This document shows positions 52,607 through 61,929 of a stretch of DNA of 64,000 nt, piece by piece. This stretch comes from Sarcomyxa edulis (lineage: Eukaryota > Basidiomycota > Agaricomycetes > Agaricales > Mycenaceae). Made by a program: the position numbers and the translations under genes. The stretch covers positions 3,348,001 to 3,412,000 of the forward strand of contig QUOL01000001.1 in the NCBI GenBank assembly GCA_009761415.1. The letters run 5' to 3'. The notes below the pieces were generated by a model. It was not told the origin of the DNA and did no database searches. It saw only the letters and a list, made by a program, of their open reading frames with translations. Within the stretch, counting starts at the first letter, position 1. Every line of letters starts with the position of its first letter.

Positions 52607-52690
52607 ATGGTCTTGTAGACTATTGGTTAAGTTGTCAGTTTTTGAAGTCATGTGCGTGTTAAGTGAAGGTCCCGAGTTCAATCCTTGCTG
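52607..52690 (+). ncRNA. tRNA-like Pol III head (SINE or tRNA relic)
   Basis: An A-box-like TAGACTATTGGTTAAG with a GAC/GTC D-stem is followed about 45 bases later by a perfect B box GTTCAATCC (GWTCRANNC) in CCCGAGTTCAATCCTTGC, where a near-complete T-arm can pair. The acceptor stem is not convincing, so this is a tRNA-derived sequence, not a working tRNA gene. Confidence 0.4.
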
Positions 52691-54090
52691 AATGCATTTA
52701 TTTTCTTCGATGTCCTAGTCATCCGAAATCTGTTTTTTACTCTATTTTACATCCTTTTTTAATGGTATGTCAGAGCATCCCAGGGTGTCTGAGGTACTCT
52801 GGGAAACTACTTATTCCTAGGGCATCTCAGAAAGCTCTCAGACAACTCTCAGAGCTTCTCAGAGCTTCTCAGAGTCTCTCAGAGCATTCAGAGCTCTTAA
52901 AATACCCTGAGATGCTCTGAGATGCTTTGGGAAGCTTTTGGTTCTCTCAGAGCATGTGAGAGACAAGTGACTTTTCCTGATGAAGTGTCGGCCGACTTTG
53001 TAACCGAACCTTCTACAGAAAGCGATCGCGTTTGGCCTCCTACTAAGTCGATCGGCAACGTTCCAATTCAAATTCGTAGGATAGGCCTTGGTCTTACATG
53101 GTTGGCAGCGATAGCCAGGTCTCGGATCCTTTCAGCGACCGATCGGCTGATAGATAGGGAGGTTCGTGAATTGTGTATCAGGAATGATAGGCTAGGCCAC
53201 CAGGTACGTGTGGGCGCAAGGTACAAGGGGTGATAGGAGCGTGTGTGTGGATTGGGTGATCGGTATTTCCAGAGGAAAATGCGTTTTGGCAGGAAGTTCA
53301 TGGGTAACTGTCTGACGGACGGGATCTTTTTTAGGAGTCGTGGAGTCGTCTATTGAAACTTTCAAACACGTATACGTCTTTGGTGATTGAAAAGGGTGTG
53401 ATTACGCCCTGGTCAACGCCGATAGGTGCTGACCTTCAGTCGTGACTTCTTCTAGACTGTCGTCAATCGGTCTGGTGACTGGTTGAACTCTTCATCTGTG
53501 GGAATACAGGGGTAATGGCTGAGGAAAGTCGTCAAAGCGTGAACGTAGTACTGAGCGGGTAGGTGAGGGATGGTCTTTCGGGGAGAAACCTAGATCGGCA
53601 TGGGGTTAATGTCTTCGTACTCATGAAATGGATAGGAACTAGGATGTCGCAGGCTAGGGATGTTCACATCCTCACAACGGATACCCAGCTAGGGTTTTAC
53701 CTTACCTATATATACTCTTCAGTTCCTAGCCCGTGAATAGGGCTTACCTATATTTTTGTTTCCTCTTCCCAAGAGTGGCTGCATTGTTTACATCTGTTTA
53801 GATCACAGGCTGTAGATAGTGTGCCTTCAAGATCTTAGAATATTATCTTCTTTATCATATCATCTAAACACCCCATTCAGCTCATAGCTTCTCATCTTCA
53901 CTGATAGAGTAACCTAGTGGGCACGGGGCTACATTGATATTCTTTCCGCGTTTGCCAGGAGTCATTAGATCCTGCCTGGCATCCGCAATCCTCTCATATT
54001 CTCTTATCTGATCACTCAGTGCCCAGTCGGGCACACCATTATACCGCTCTACGACTTGCCAGCTATATTGTGCGATTCAGACCGATAAAT

Positions 54091-54432
54091 ATTTGTGGAC
54101 GCTAAGCGCTACAAGCGGCAGTCACTGTTGCATGGGCGTTGACGACATGGTGTGGAGAAGGTGGAGGCTGAGCGAGAACGCACCTTCTAGTTTGATTGAG
54201 TCGTTAGTCCGCTCCGACAATCCCAACATGAATCAACGACATCACATCACCCATCACCACATAGACCCAGCACCCAAGGAGATTACCGACCGGATGGATC
54301 TGATTTTCATAGCAGCCGTTGCCGTCCAGAGACTGATTCTGCTGAGAAGGATAGCGTAGGTGCTGTGAGAGACAAATCGAGAAAAAGAAACGGACAACAT
54401 ACAATCATGCAGCCGTTACAGCAGAGTGCCAA
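54091..54432. other. No recognised gene
   Basis: A plus-strand 88-codon ORF (54093-54359) and a minus-strand partner overlap. Neither shows a domain. Possibly part of an older gene cut by the MITE at 54435. Confidence 0.35.
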
Positions 54433-54623
54433 TAGGGTGTTTCACACCCATCCAACTTTGGCCCAACTCGATCTCCAACTTCGTCTCCAACTTCGCACCA
54501 ACTTCGACATTAATTCCGGTAAATCCTGCGTAATCAAAAAATAAAAAAAATATCTGAGTTGGGGAAATGAGTTGGAAGGCGAAGTTGGAGCAAAGTTGGC
54601 CGTCAAATCGTGCTTGGGAGCAC

Positions 54624-55148
54624 TAGTGTTTACAGGTTGGGTTGAACCAACCGGAAAAATAACCGAAACTGGACCGAACCCAACCGCCCGCAACCGGACC
54701 GACGGTTGCGGTTGGTCCACTTCCGAATTCAGAAAACCGACGGTTTTCAACTGATCGCAACCGGTTTCAACCAAAACGACGCTTCGGGGGCTCGAGCCCG
54801 CGATCTCGTGACTAAATCGCCATATGTTGGCAACTTTCACCACTTCACCAAGTAGAATTGTAAATGTTTTGTCATTTAGAGCCTTGTACGGGGCTCAATG
54901 CACCTTCAATATGCTTTGTTATGGGTACACAATCTTATATAGTGCTAAATACCACTTAAAAACGTCGAAATGCGGTCAAAAACCGGCAAAAAACAGGTTG
55001 CAATCAGTTTTTAAAAAACTGGTTCCAACCGGGTTTGAACCGGCTTCGGTTGCCGTTGGGCCGATTTCGGCGGAATGAAAACCGGTCGCGGTTTCGGTTT
55101 TTGAAAATCTGGGCCAAAAATTGGACCAAACCGGACCTTTAAACACTA
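54624..55148. mobile_element. Inner MITE-like element with GTGTTTA ends
   Basis: The ends GTGTTTACAGGTTGGG and its inverted partner ...CCTTTAAACAC are flanked by TA at 54624-54625 and 55147-55148. The interior is rich in ACCGG/CCGGTT words and contains a tRNA-like stretch on the minus strand. The element is about 521 bp and non-autonomous. Confidence 0.7.
54780..54857 (-). ncRNA. tRNA-like sequence inside the inner MITE
   Basis: On the minus strand, TTGGTGAAGTGGTGAAAG resembles an A box and CGCGGGCTCGAGCCCCCG contains a B-box-like GCTCGAGCC in a T-arm-like stem. The spacing of about 45 bases fits a tRNA, but no full cloverleaf was found by eye. The similarity suggests a tRNA-derived origin. 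Confidence 0.35.
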
Positions 55149-55200
55149 TCGAGTTGTGCCCGAGTTGGGCCCGAGTTGGCCGGGTGTGAAACACCCTAAT

Positions 55201-56385
55201 GCTTCCCCTCGTGTGTTCCACCGTGATATGGACTAGTGTGAGGCTGACCGAGGGACTAACGTCTATCTCAACAGGCCTGTGGGCCTGAACCCGCCTGCGA
55301 GAACAAACGGTGGTTGCAAAAGGTGCGTGTAGGCAGTAGTTCCGCAAGATGTTGTATGATAACAAAGTGGACTTCATCGAAGCTGTGAGAAGTGGGTTAG
55401 GGTTGGTAGCTAGGGCGGCATGCTTACATGACTTGATCTGGGTTGACGCCATTTGAGCAAGTAGAGGCATGCATAGGATTATGGTGGGGCTGGAAGGTCC
55501 AGCACTGCTGCTATGTTGCGACTCGAGGCTCATTTGGACGGCCGCAGCTCCTGGCCCATGTTTTGACCGCCACGACATGAGTTTTGACACCAGCGCTTAC
55601 CTGCCTCACAAAAGTTGCGGGTTTTTTCAGCCTGCACACCTTTTTTTTTTTGGCCGAGTTTTTTTTCCTAACGGGGACTTTCTTTCTTGTTTTTCCCGGA
55701 GATTTCTCAAAGATTTCTTCTATGTTTCTGGGAAAAAGTCTTTTCTATGCAAAAGTTTTTTGATTCTCGTTTTGGGACATGTATCCTTATTGGGGAAGAA
55801 AGAAAGGAAAAACAAAGGAGGAAGAGGGAAGGTGGGTGGGGGTGAAAAAGACGTATGTACGGGAGAGTACGTCGAGGACGAGGAAACGATGGATGTGGAA
55901 GGAAGGAAAGAAGTGAAGACGACGGAAGTCGTCGCTTTCCGGAAGTCTTCCACGCCACGTGCATGAAAAGCTGTGCTCTCTCATCCCGGTCCTCCTTTCG
56001 GATCACGTCCGTTTTGTGCTGGTTCTGCTCTGTTCCAGAGAGGACGGAAAAAGGCATGTATTGTGTATCTAACAATCTATCATACAGTGCTACGGACAGC
56101 CATCGAGTTTTGGGAGAGAAGAATCTCTGACCACCAAGAGGAGGCGGAGAGTCTTCAGATGTGTGACCGTAGCGTAGAGGGAAGAGGGGAGACAGCCCAA
56201 ACGGAACGAAGCCGCAGGCGCGTCGACCTGAGGAACGAGAGGAAACACGACAACCCAAAATGTGCATGGGCACAAAGCCAGGAAGAGGAACGTACAGTAC
56301 GAGTGAAAATTTAAACAGAAAGAGTGATAGGAATAATAAAGAGTGGATGATTAAAGGAAAGAGAATAATCGAGAAATTGTGTGAA
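55201..56385. other. Spacer before the tyrosine recombinase fragment; no supported gene
   Basis: This 1.2 kb has overlapping ORFs on both strands (55456-55966 +, 55590-54976 -). The minus strand reads plausibly in short pieces (FDEVHFVIIQHLAELLPT, about 55320-55375), which may be exons of a damaged gene interrupted by the MITE. T-rich and A-rich runs follow at 55635-55830. Confidence 0.4.
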
Positions 56386-56880
56386 TCAAGGAGTAGGGGC
56401 TACGTGTCTCGGTTTGGATTTCTTTAGAATTCCTTTCACGTGATTCTCCAATAATTCCGCATGTAGGGGAGCCACAATTTCTAAGTTTCTCCAATATGTG
56501 AGGAAGGCATCCGAGGACCACCTGCCCATCAGCTTAACGACGTGAGGAGCTACGCCGGCTAGCAAAAGTTCTGTGGTGCCTCCTATGCGGAAGGCGTGTC
56601 CCGTCGAGCGCGGAAGGCCATGTTCGGACCAAATCTCGTTGCAACGCGCAAGGAACTTTCGCTTTGTCAGGGCTCGATACTTGTTCCCAGCGATGCGATA
56701 CAAATAGAGAGGATAGTTTGGGGGAACGTCATTGACACTGATGTGATTCAGGAAAGTAGAATTGGGATCTGTGGGACCGTATTGACGGCAGAGAGAAACA
56801 TTTTCGCCTTTTCGACCAGCGACCTTGGTATTCGGTAAGTGTAAGATGCGAGAACCGGCAGTTGTGTGAGGGGGTTGCAT
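56386..56880 (-). pseudogene. Tyrosine recombinase (DNA breaking-rejoining enzyme), C-terminal half
   Basis: The minus-strand open frame (stop at 56386-56388) shows the end of a tyrosine recombinase catalytic domain: ILHLPNTKVAGRKG, YPLYLYRIAGNKYRALTKRK, CNEIWSEHGLPRSTGHAFRI, then GGTTELLLAGVAPHVVKLMG and RWSSDAFLTYWRNL. This gives the H-x-x-R pair, the GRW tryptophan/histidine position and the Tyr nucleophile in YW. The frame is open through the 5' side until the gypsy LTR begins at 56889, with AGCGC (56884-56888) in between as a likely target duplication. The core-binding domain and the first catalytic Arg are missing, so the LTR element has cut the gene. Such enzymes occur in DIRS-like and Crypton-like fungal elements. 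Confidence 0.82.
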
Positions 56881-56888
56881 ATCAGCGC

Positions 56889-58891
56889 TGTGATGAGGAC
56901 TGCGGCGCTAGGAGTAGATGTGCTAGACTCCTAAATGTAGTTCGCCTCTAGGGGGTAAGGTGACGTTTTCTCGGAGGGGATTTTACGTAGCGAGAAATCC
57001 TAATGCCCAGTGACTTGTAATTGAATAATATGTGTGTGAAATGGCGGTGAGGTGGGTATGAGACTTGATGAGGTGTGGAAAGGTAAAAGAAAGCTTCGGA
57101 CAGCTGTAAGTTTGTTCTCGGAGAACCAACAGAGGCTTCGGACAGGTGGTAAACTGGTCTCGGAGGCTCAACGAGTGCTTCGGACAGCTATAAGGCGTCT
57201 GCGGACAGGTAGCGGAGACTTTGGACAAGTGTGAACTTGTCTTCCGAGGGCTAACGGATGCTTCGGACAGCTATAAAACATCTTTGGAGAGCTATTGAAG
57301 GCTTCGGACAGCTGTGGACTGGTTTTGGAGAGCTTCCTTCGTCCTGGAGTGGTACTGCGGACTTTTCGGAACGATAAGGGACGGCTATCGAGGAATGAGG
57401 TACGTTTACTCCTGATTTCTTTTCTAGTCGAGTCCTTTTTCTCTTGTTTGGCCGACTTCTGTTCCTTATTTCGGTTTCAGAAGTGTAAGAAAGAGATAGA
57501 GTTCTTTTAGAGAGTGACTGGGCAGTTGGTCGATTGGTGATTCTCTACGGTTCTGGTCCACACTGGTTCTATCTACCGTTCTCCATGTCCTATCCTACTT
57601 TATATATGAATTCCTTGCCTGTCCTTGCCTAATTCTTCACCCCGAATGCCATCCCAAGGTCCCCGAGATCTCCAATGATGAAACAGATCCGGTATTGATT
57701 TTGATGTGTCCGAACCTCGCTCAGCGTGAAAGGTTAGGGTCGGAGGTGTTTTCTGAGAGTGTTGCAAGGTGAATTGTGAAGGGATGAAACATATCCGAGT
57801 GAGCAGGACGATAGGGAGCTTCCGATAAATTTTTCTAAGATATGACGGCCAAAGTTACCCGAGAAGAGTGAATTTGATGTAGGTTGCTAGGCGGAGACCT
57901 GTAGTGTCTTTGTTAGCGGGCAATACCTCGCTTACAAGTGCTGTGTCATGTGATAAACACAGAAGGTAGCACATTCCATGGCACCACTTGGTCAGGGTGA
58001 ACGGAGGCCTTAACGAGGTGTCCAGATGCATGGAAAAGAGTGAATTGAGATCGCAATGTAGAGGGAATATGTCCGATTTGATAGGAGGAACAGCTCAGGG
58101 CAGCAAGCATCACGTTAGCGGTATGTTGACCGGTGGCAATGTTTTGTCGGTCAAATCTCTCTCGATGAGGTCTTCTAGAGGTGAAAAGGAGCCTGCTGAG
58201 ACGTTTTGGGATCTGTCCAAAGGATCTAGGGGGTTGCGGAGAGGTGATCGAGTACGTTGAGCTTTCGGTCAGGTGAAACGACGATAGGGAATTGGGTTCT
58301 GGCAGTAAATTTCCTTTGGAGAAGTTGTTCGTGTGTGATTTCAGGCATTCCGAAACGTTCTGAGTGTAACGATCCGTGGGTCGGCGTCGTTCCGAGACCA
58401 GTAAACGTCGAGGGACTGGCTGGCGAACTCCACGAAGGAGTTGGTGTACCTACTAGGTTAGAAGCGCTCCTTCAGACGGGAGAGCAACCCACGAGTCGGT
58501 TCTCCGGAAACGTGACGTGGCTGCTCTCGCTACCCAGCCGGTTATCCGAGGAAGGGGTCTGAAGTGCACTAACGAATATGATTATGTTTCTGGGTTTCGA
58601 CTCACCGTTCACTTAGGGAGTGAGTCAAAGATACTAAGAGCTCGCGATTCCTAGTCCACGTCGAGGAATCGAGAGTATTGTGGTAGTAAAAAGAAGATGA
58701 TCATTTCGTGTAACTATGGAGTCATATAAGGCCTTGAGCGTGACGCGTGACGTGACCCGGAACAACGGATACCGCACCGCGCCACGTGCCGGAAAGTAAA
58801 AGAAAAGTAAAGACAAGACATGAATGCGTGTATGAGTGATGAAGATAAAATGAAGAAGGAATAGGAAGTGAATGTCCACAGATACGTTACA
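56889..58891 (-). repeat. 3' LTR of the gypsy element (about 2.0 kb)
   Basis: Read on the minus strand it begins TGTAACGTATCTG at 58891, just after the polypurine tract, and ends ...GTCCTCATCACA at 56889 (TG...CA). The length of 2003 bp is inferred from these two ends; the 5' LTR is outside the window for comparison. The interior has repeated CTTCGGACAGCT words (57090-57320) and no gene with a recognised domain. Confidence 0.68.
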
Positions 58892-58910
58892 GAGCCCCCC
58901 TACTTTCCGG
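58892..58910 (-). other. Polypurine tract of the gypsy element
   Basis: On the minus strand GGAAAGTAGGGGGGCTC lies directly before the LTR start. It would prime plus-strand DNA synthesis. It contains the stop codon (TAG) of the upstream ORF. Confidence 0.75.
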
Positions 58911-61464
58911 CGTCGATGGCGGGGTCCCAGAATTCCGGAACGTTGATATCGACCAAGGGAGTCCTGTTCCATCCAGTGCGGAAGCCCAGGGTAATGTCGT
59001 CAAGCGCCTTAATAAAATCGGCCTTCTCTGGAACGAAATCTGGTCGTCTGAATCCGTGACTGGGGCCGCGGAGCCAATGTACCCAACCGCCGGCCGTACG
59101 AAGATTCACTCTGCCCTCCTCGAGCTGCTCGAAAATAGTCTCGAAGGCGGCTTCGCAGACCGTACCCCATTCCCCGCGGTAATGATGCAGAGCACGGGTT
59201 AAAGCGTCATGAGTCGGCCAAAGAGTTTTGTCTGTTTCGCTATCGCCGCACTTGACGGCTCCGTAGATGGCGTTCTCCTCCTCTTTGGAGAGCTTGTCGG
59301 CTTGAGCGTAAGTAAACGATTCTTTGTCGAGCCACCCCTCCTGATGAACCGTGACTTGGATGGAGGGTCCCTGCATATAGCGAGCCATCAATTCGACACC
59401 TCCGTACTTTTTGGCAATCCAAGCTATGGGTCCGCCCATCGCGATTGCCGCGCTCGCATGGGGACGATCCAATACTTTCAGGAGTTCTGCCCTGTATCGT
59501 CCGTACAGTTCTCGACCCCCTCTACCGTTTTCCAAGGGACGGTCTAAGAATCCTGTCTCGTAGTACGCCGCCGCGGCTAAGTCTCGTTGAGTGACGATCT
59601 GTGGACGAAAGAGATGGAGGTGCTCTGGTCGTATTCCCACCCGGAAGGCTAGGCCATGGTTAATGGCGCGCTCGAGGATTTGTCCGATATCGTTCCACCC
59701 CTCAACGCAGTTCGCCCATAAGCGCATCCTGACTTCCGAGGCTGGTTCAACGTAGAGAATTCCGTGCTGCAGGAAAAGCTGATTCCAGCGAGCGCCCTCC
59801 GGCACCGCTGATACCTCGCTGATACGTTCTGGCAGGCTGGGGCAGAACTTACGGCCCCAATCCTTCATGTCATCGACAAAGGCGGAGCGTTGGTTGAGGA
59901 TCATAGGTTCGTCCTGCATGACCGGTGAAGCCGCCCGCACAGTGGGAGTTACGGAACGACTACGAGGAGGGAGTCCAACGCTCCTCACAGGGGAGGCGCT
60001 ACGAGAGGTAAGGCGGTCCCGCAAGTCCTGAGCCGCCGCGGGAGTATCGTGGGCCCCCAGAGAGGGATCCTGAATGCGCGATGCCGCCCGACGTTGGCGG
60101 TTGGTAGACACGCCCCAAGGCCGTTCTTCGGTTGCGCGAGGTACGAGGCTTAAGCGTTGAAGTAGGCGCGGTTGAGGCGAGGACGAGACTGGTTGCTCCC
60201 GTTCTCCCCTTTCATTGTACACATCGCCCTCCCTGGGCGCGTAGCGGACCTTAAAGATTTCCCGTACGTCCTGAGTCTGGTCCTCGTCCACTTGATACGG
60301 GTCCCAGTGATATCCTAGCGCGAGGAATTGCGCTTTGACTTCGGGCAGCCAGTTGATACACTCTATGGGCCGATAGCGCAAGTAAACGATCTGCTCAGTC
60401 AAGGATTCCCTGACCCGGAGGAAGAAGTAGAGATTCTGATAGCGTTCCTCTCGATAGGCGCTAGGGACGTGTCGACGGCGCCAACCTACGTAGTCGACCA
60501 TCGAGTGATAGAAGTGTCCCTCGCCTAGGTTGCGATCTTCCACCGTGAACGATTGGAAACGGTCTTGGGCAAACTCATCGAAACGAACGAGGTCGGGAAA
60601 GCCCTCGAGGAGTCCCGGGACGCTAGCTGAACTGGTGTCGTCGAAAGGACTACGAGTGGAGGCGTACTCGTGGTAGAATTTGAGGAATCTCGGAGAATAC
60701 CGGGTGAAACGGGGGTCGGATTCTTCCTTCTCGGTCCAAGGGTAGCATACGGGAACGTCGTTGGCTACGAGGAAACCGATGTTCATGTTGGCCCAATCCT
60801 TTGAAAGGTCTATTAGAACCCCTCGTTTCTTCCTCCCTTGAACCTTCCACTCCAAGATCTCCTCCTGTACTTCGACTGAAAGGCCCAGAGACCATACAGA
60901 TATGGCGCTCCACCATCCTAAGAATCCTAAGTGGTCTAGAGCGGCCCTCTGCACAGAGGTAGCGGCTATCTCAGCGTCCTTCTCGTCTTCCCAGAGCAGA
61001 CTTAGCTCTGAAAAATCGATGTTTTCCGGAATCGGGCTGGTAGACCCGTAATCCGTGTCCTTTCGGACACGCTCGCACAATCGATGGAGATTCAGGAGAT
61101 CAGTTCGCGCTCGGTGAAGCCAGTCTCGAGGTATAATGAAGCTGGAGTAGGTCTGATCTGCTGGAACGGCTACACTCCTGTCTAACCCTAGGTACCACGC
61201 ATCGGTCTCGGCAGCCTCGAGAGGGATATACGCTGCCCACACTTTCTGAAGAGTGTTCCAGGAGATTTCCCGGGACCATTCTCCTTCCAATAGTATGCCA
61301 GTGGGGCCATAAACCGGGGGTGATGGCGCGGCTCCTAGGTCGAAGGCTTCCGGAGGGATGATTTGGTCGGGGCAGTTGAAGTAGACCCACTCGGTAGCGT
61401 TGTGGATACGAAAAGTGGGAACGGGCACGACACCCTGAGAGTTACAAAAACGATATTCAGACAT
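58900..61464 (-). CDS. 854-residue ORF of unknown function, in the env position of the gypsy element
   Basis: Single uninterrupted minus-strand ORF starting MSEYRFCNSQGVVPVPTFRI at 61464 and ending DAGK at 58900-58902. It has an N-terminal region (WVYFNCPDQIIPPEAFDLG, WYLGLDRSVAVPADQTYSSF), a central part with VCYPWTEKEESDPRFTRYSP and QEEILEWKVQGRKKRGVLID, and a disordered Ser/Arg/Pro linker (SRSASPVRSVGLPPRSRSVT). The C-terminal region has WNQLFLQHGILYVEPASEVR, AIAMGGPIAWIAKKYGGVEL and GGWVHWLRGPSHGFRRPDF. I see no signal peptide, membrane helix, zinc knuckle, protease or polymerase motif, so neither Gag nor a classical Env fits. The TATA-like TATATAA and CT-rich leader at about 61580-61640 suggest its own promoter. 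The ORF ends 8 bp from the LTR, so it belongs to the element. Function unknown. Confidence 0.85.
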   Translation of the reverse strand: MSEYRFCNSQGVVPVPTFRIHNATEWVYFNCPDQIIPPEAFDLGAAPSPPVYGPTGILLEGEWSREISWNTLQKVWAAYIPLEAAETDAWYLGLDRSVAVPADQTYSSFIIPRDWLHRARTDLLNLHRLCERVRKDTDYGSTSPIPENIDFSELSLLWEDEKDAEIAATSVQRAALDHLGFLGWWSAISVWSLGLSVEVQEEILEWKVQGRKKRGVLIDLSKDWANMNIGFLVANDVPVCYPWTEKEESDPRFTRYSPRFLKFYHEYASTRSPFDDTSSASVPGLLEGFPDLVRFDEFAQDRFQSFTVEDRNLGEGHFYHSMVDYVGWRRRHVPSAYREERYQNLYFFLRVRESLTEQIVYLRYRPIECINWLPEVKAQFLALGYHWDPYQVDEDQTQDVREIFKVRYAPREGDVYNERGEREQPVSSSPQPRLLQRLSLVPRATEERPWGVSTNRQRRAASRIQDPSLGAHDTPAAAQDLRDRLTSRSASPVRSVGLPPRSRSVTPTVRAASPVMQDEPMILNQRSAFVDDMKDWGRKFCPSLPERISEVSAVPEGARWNQLFLQHGILYVEPASEVRMRLWANCVEGWNDIGQILERAINHGLAFRVGIRPEHLHLFRPQIVTQRDLAAAAYYETGFLDRPLENGRGGRELYGRYRAELLKVLDRPHASAAIAMGGPIAWIAKKYGGVELMARYMQGPSIQVTVHQEGWLDKESFTYAQADKLSKEEENAIYGAVKCGDSETDKTLWPTHDALTRALHHYRGEWGTVCEAAFETIFEQLEEGRVNLRTAGGWVHWLRGPSHGFRRPDFVPEKADFIKALDDITLGFRTGWNRTPLVDINVPEFWDPAIDAGK

Positions 61465-61929
61465 AATGTCCTATCGAGCGAGATCGCCAAACCGGTTATC
61501 CGAGGGATAACGATCTCAGCCTTCGTTGGGGAGCGAAAAAGTAATCCAGAGACGCTATATCCCTTCCGAAGACACTACTCGTAGGAGGGAAAAGTGGGAG
61601 AAAGGAAGAAAGAAAAGCAAAGAAATTGATAAGGATTATATAAAACTTCTCTATTCCCATTAACTGGGTACTAAGATCCCTCATCCGGACCGTCGGCTCC
61701 AAAATTCGCATGGTTGTGTGAACACGGAGGATGTTTACTACGCGCTCTTGATGTGCCAGGGCCTCGGTGCGGTTGAAGGTAAAAATACAAGAAAAGAGAT
61801 CAGTCCAGGAAGCGAAGAAAAGAAAGTCGAAAGTCTATGAACGCGACCAGGCTCTTCACGCCTGGGGACGTTCGTGTTCGTCGAGTCATTATTAATCGTT
61901 AAGGTCGTGAGGATTTCCGTGACGAATGA
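61465..61929 (-). promoter_or_regulatory. Spacer between gypsy pol and the 854-residue ORF, with promoter-like sequence
   Basis: On the minus strand a TTTTATATAATCC box (about 61640) is followed by a CT-rich stretch and then, about 175 bp later, by the ATG at 61464. This looks like a fungal promoter driving the second ORF separately from pol. No gene is present. Confidence 0.5.

Larger units (their letters stand above)
51090..52982. mobile_element. Nested 1.9 kb repeat with CATCAGG ends
   Basis: The ends are inverted: CATCAGGAAAATGCACTTTTC on the left and its imperfect complement on the right, with a match of about 20 bp. Flanking sequence shares only AA on both sides. Both arms are full of CAGAGCTTC and CTCAGAGC words. 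The centre (51470-52110) is a purine-only-strand minisatellite built on GAGGTGGGGA/AAAGAGGTAG units, and 52605-52690 is tRNA-like. No transposase is visible. It is a non-autonomous element or composite repeat. Confidence 0.55.
49956..54090. repeat. Diverged gypsy-type LTR region with nested insertion, right end unresolved
   Basis: It starts TGTGATGAGGACTGCGGCGC, the same terminus as the gypsy LTR at 56889, and the first 120 bp show further patchy similarity (AGGTGACGTTT, GAGGGGATTT). It is therefore an LTR of a related element, opened at its 3' end as read on the minus strand. Many GGCCGATCGGT-type words (50560-51070) fill it, and a 1.9 kb element interrupts it at 51090-52982. Sequence on both sides of that insertion is alike (GATAAGTGTCGGCCGA). 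I could not find the other LTR end or a target duplication; the approximate right limit is set where the GATCGG-type words and promoter-like stretches stop. Confidence 0.5.
54433..55200. mobile_element. MITE-like element with GGGTGTTTCACACC ends and a nested MITE
   Basis: The left end GGGTGTTTCACACCC (54435) and its inverted copy ending near 55198 are each flanked by TA, giving a TA target duplication as in Tc1/mariner elements. The inner flanks on both sides repeat CCAACT / GAGTTGG words. A second TIR element (54626-55146) lies within it. No ORF of transposase type is present. Confidence 0.7.

Noticed and set aside
58900..61464. Idea that the 854-residue ORF is the Gag of another element
   Set aside because: It has no zinc knuckle or capsid-like motif, lies downstream of pol in the same orientation and ends in the polypurine tract of this element.
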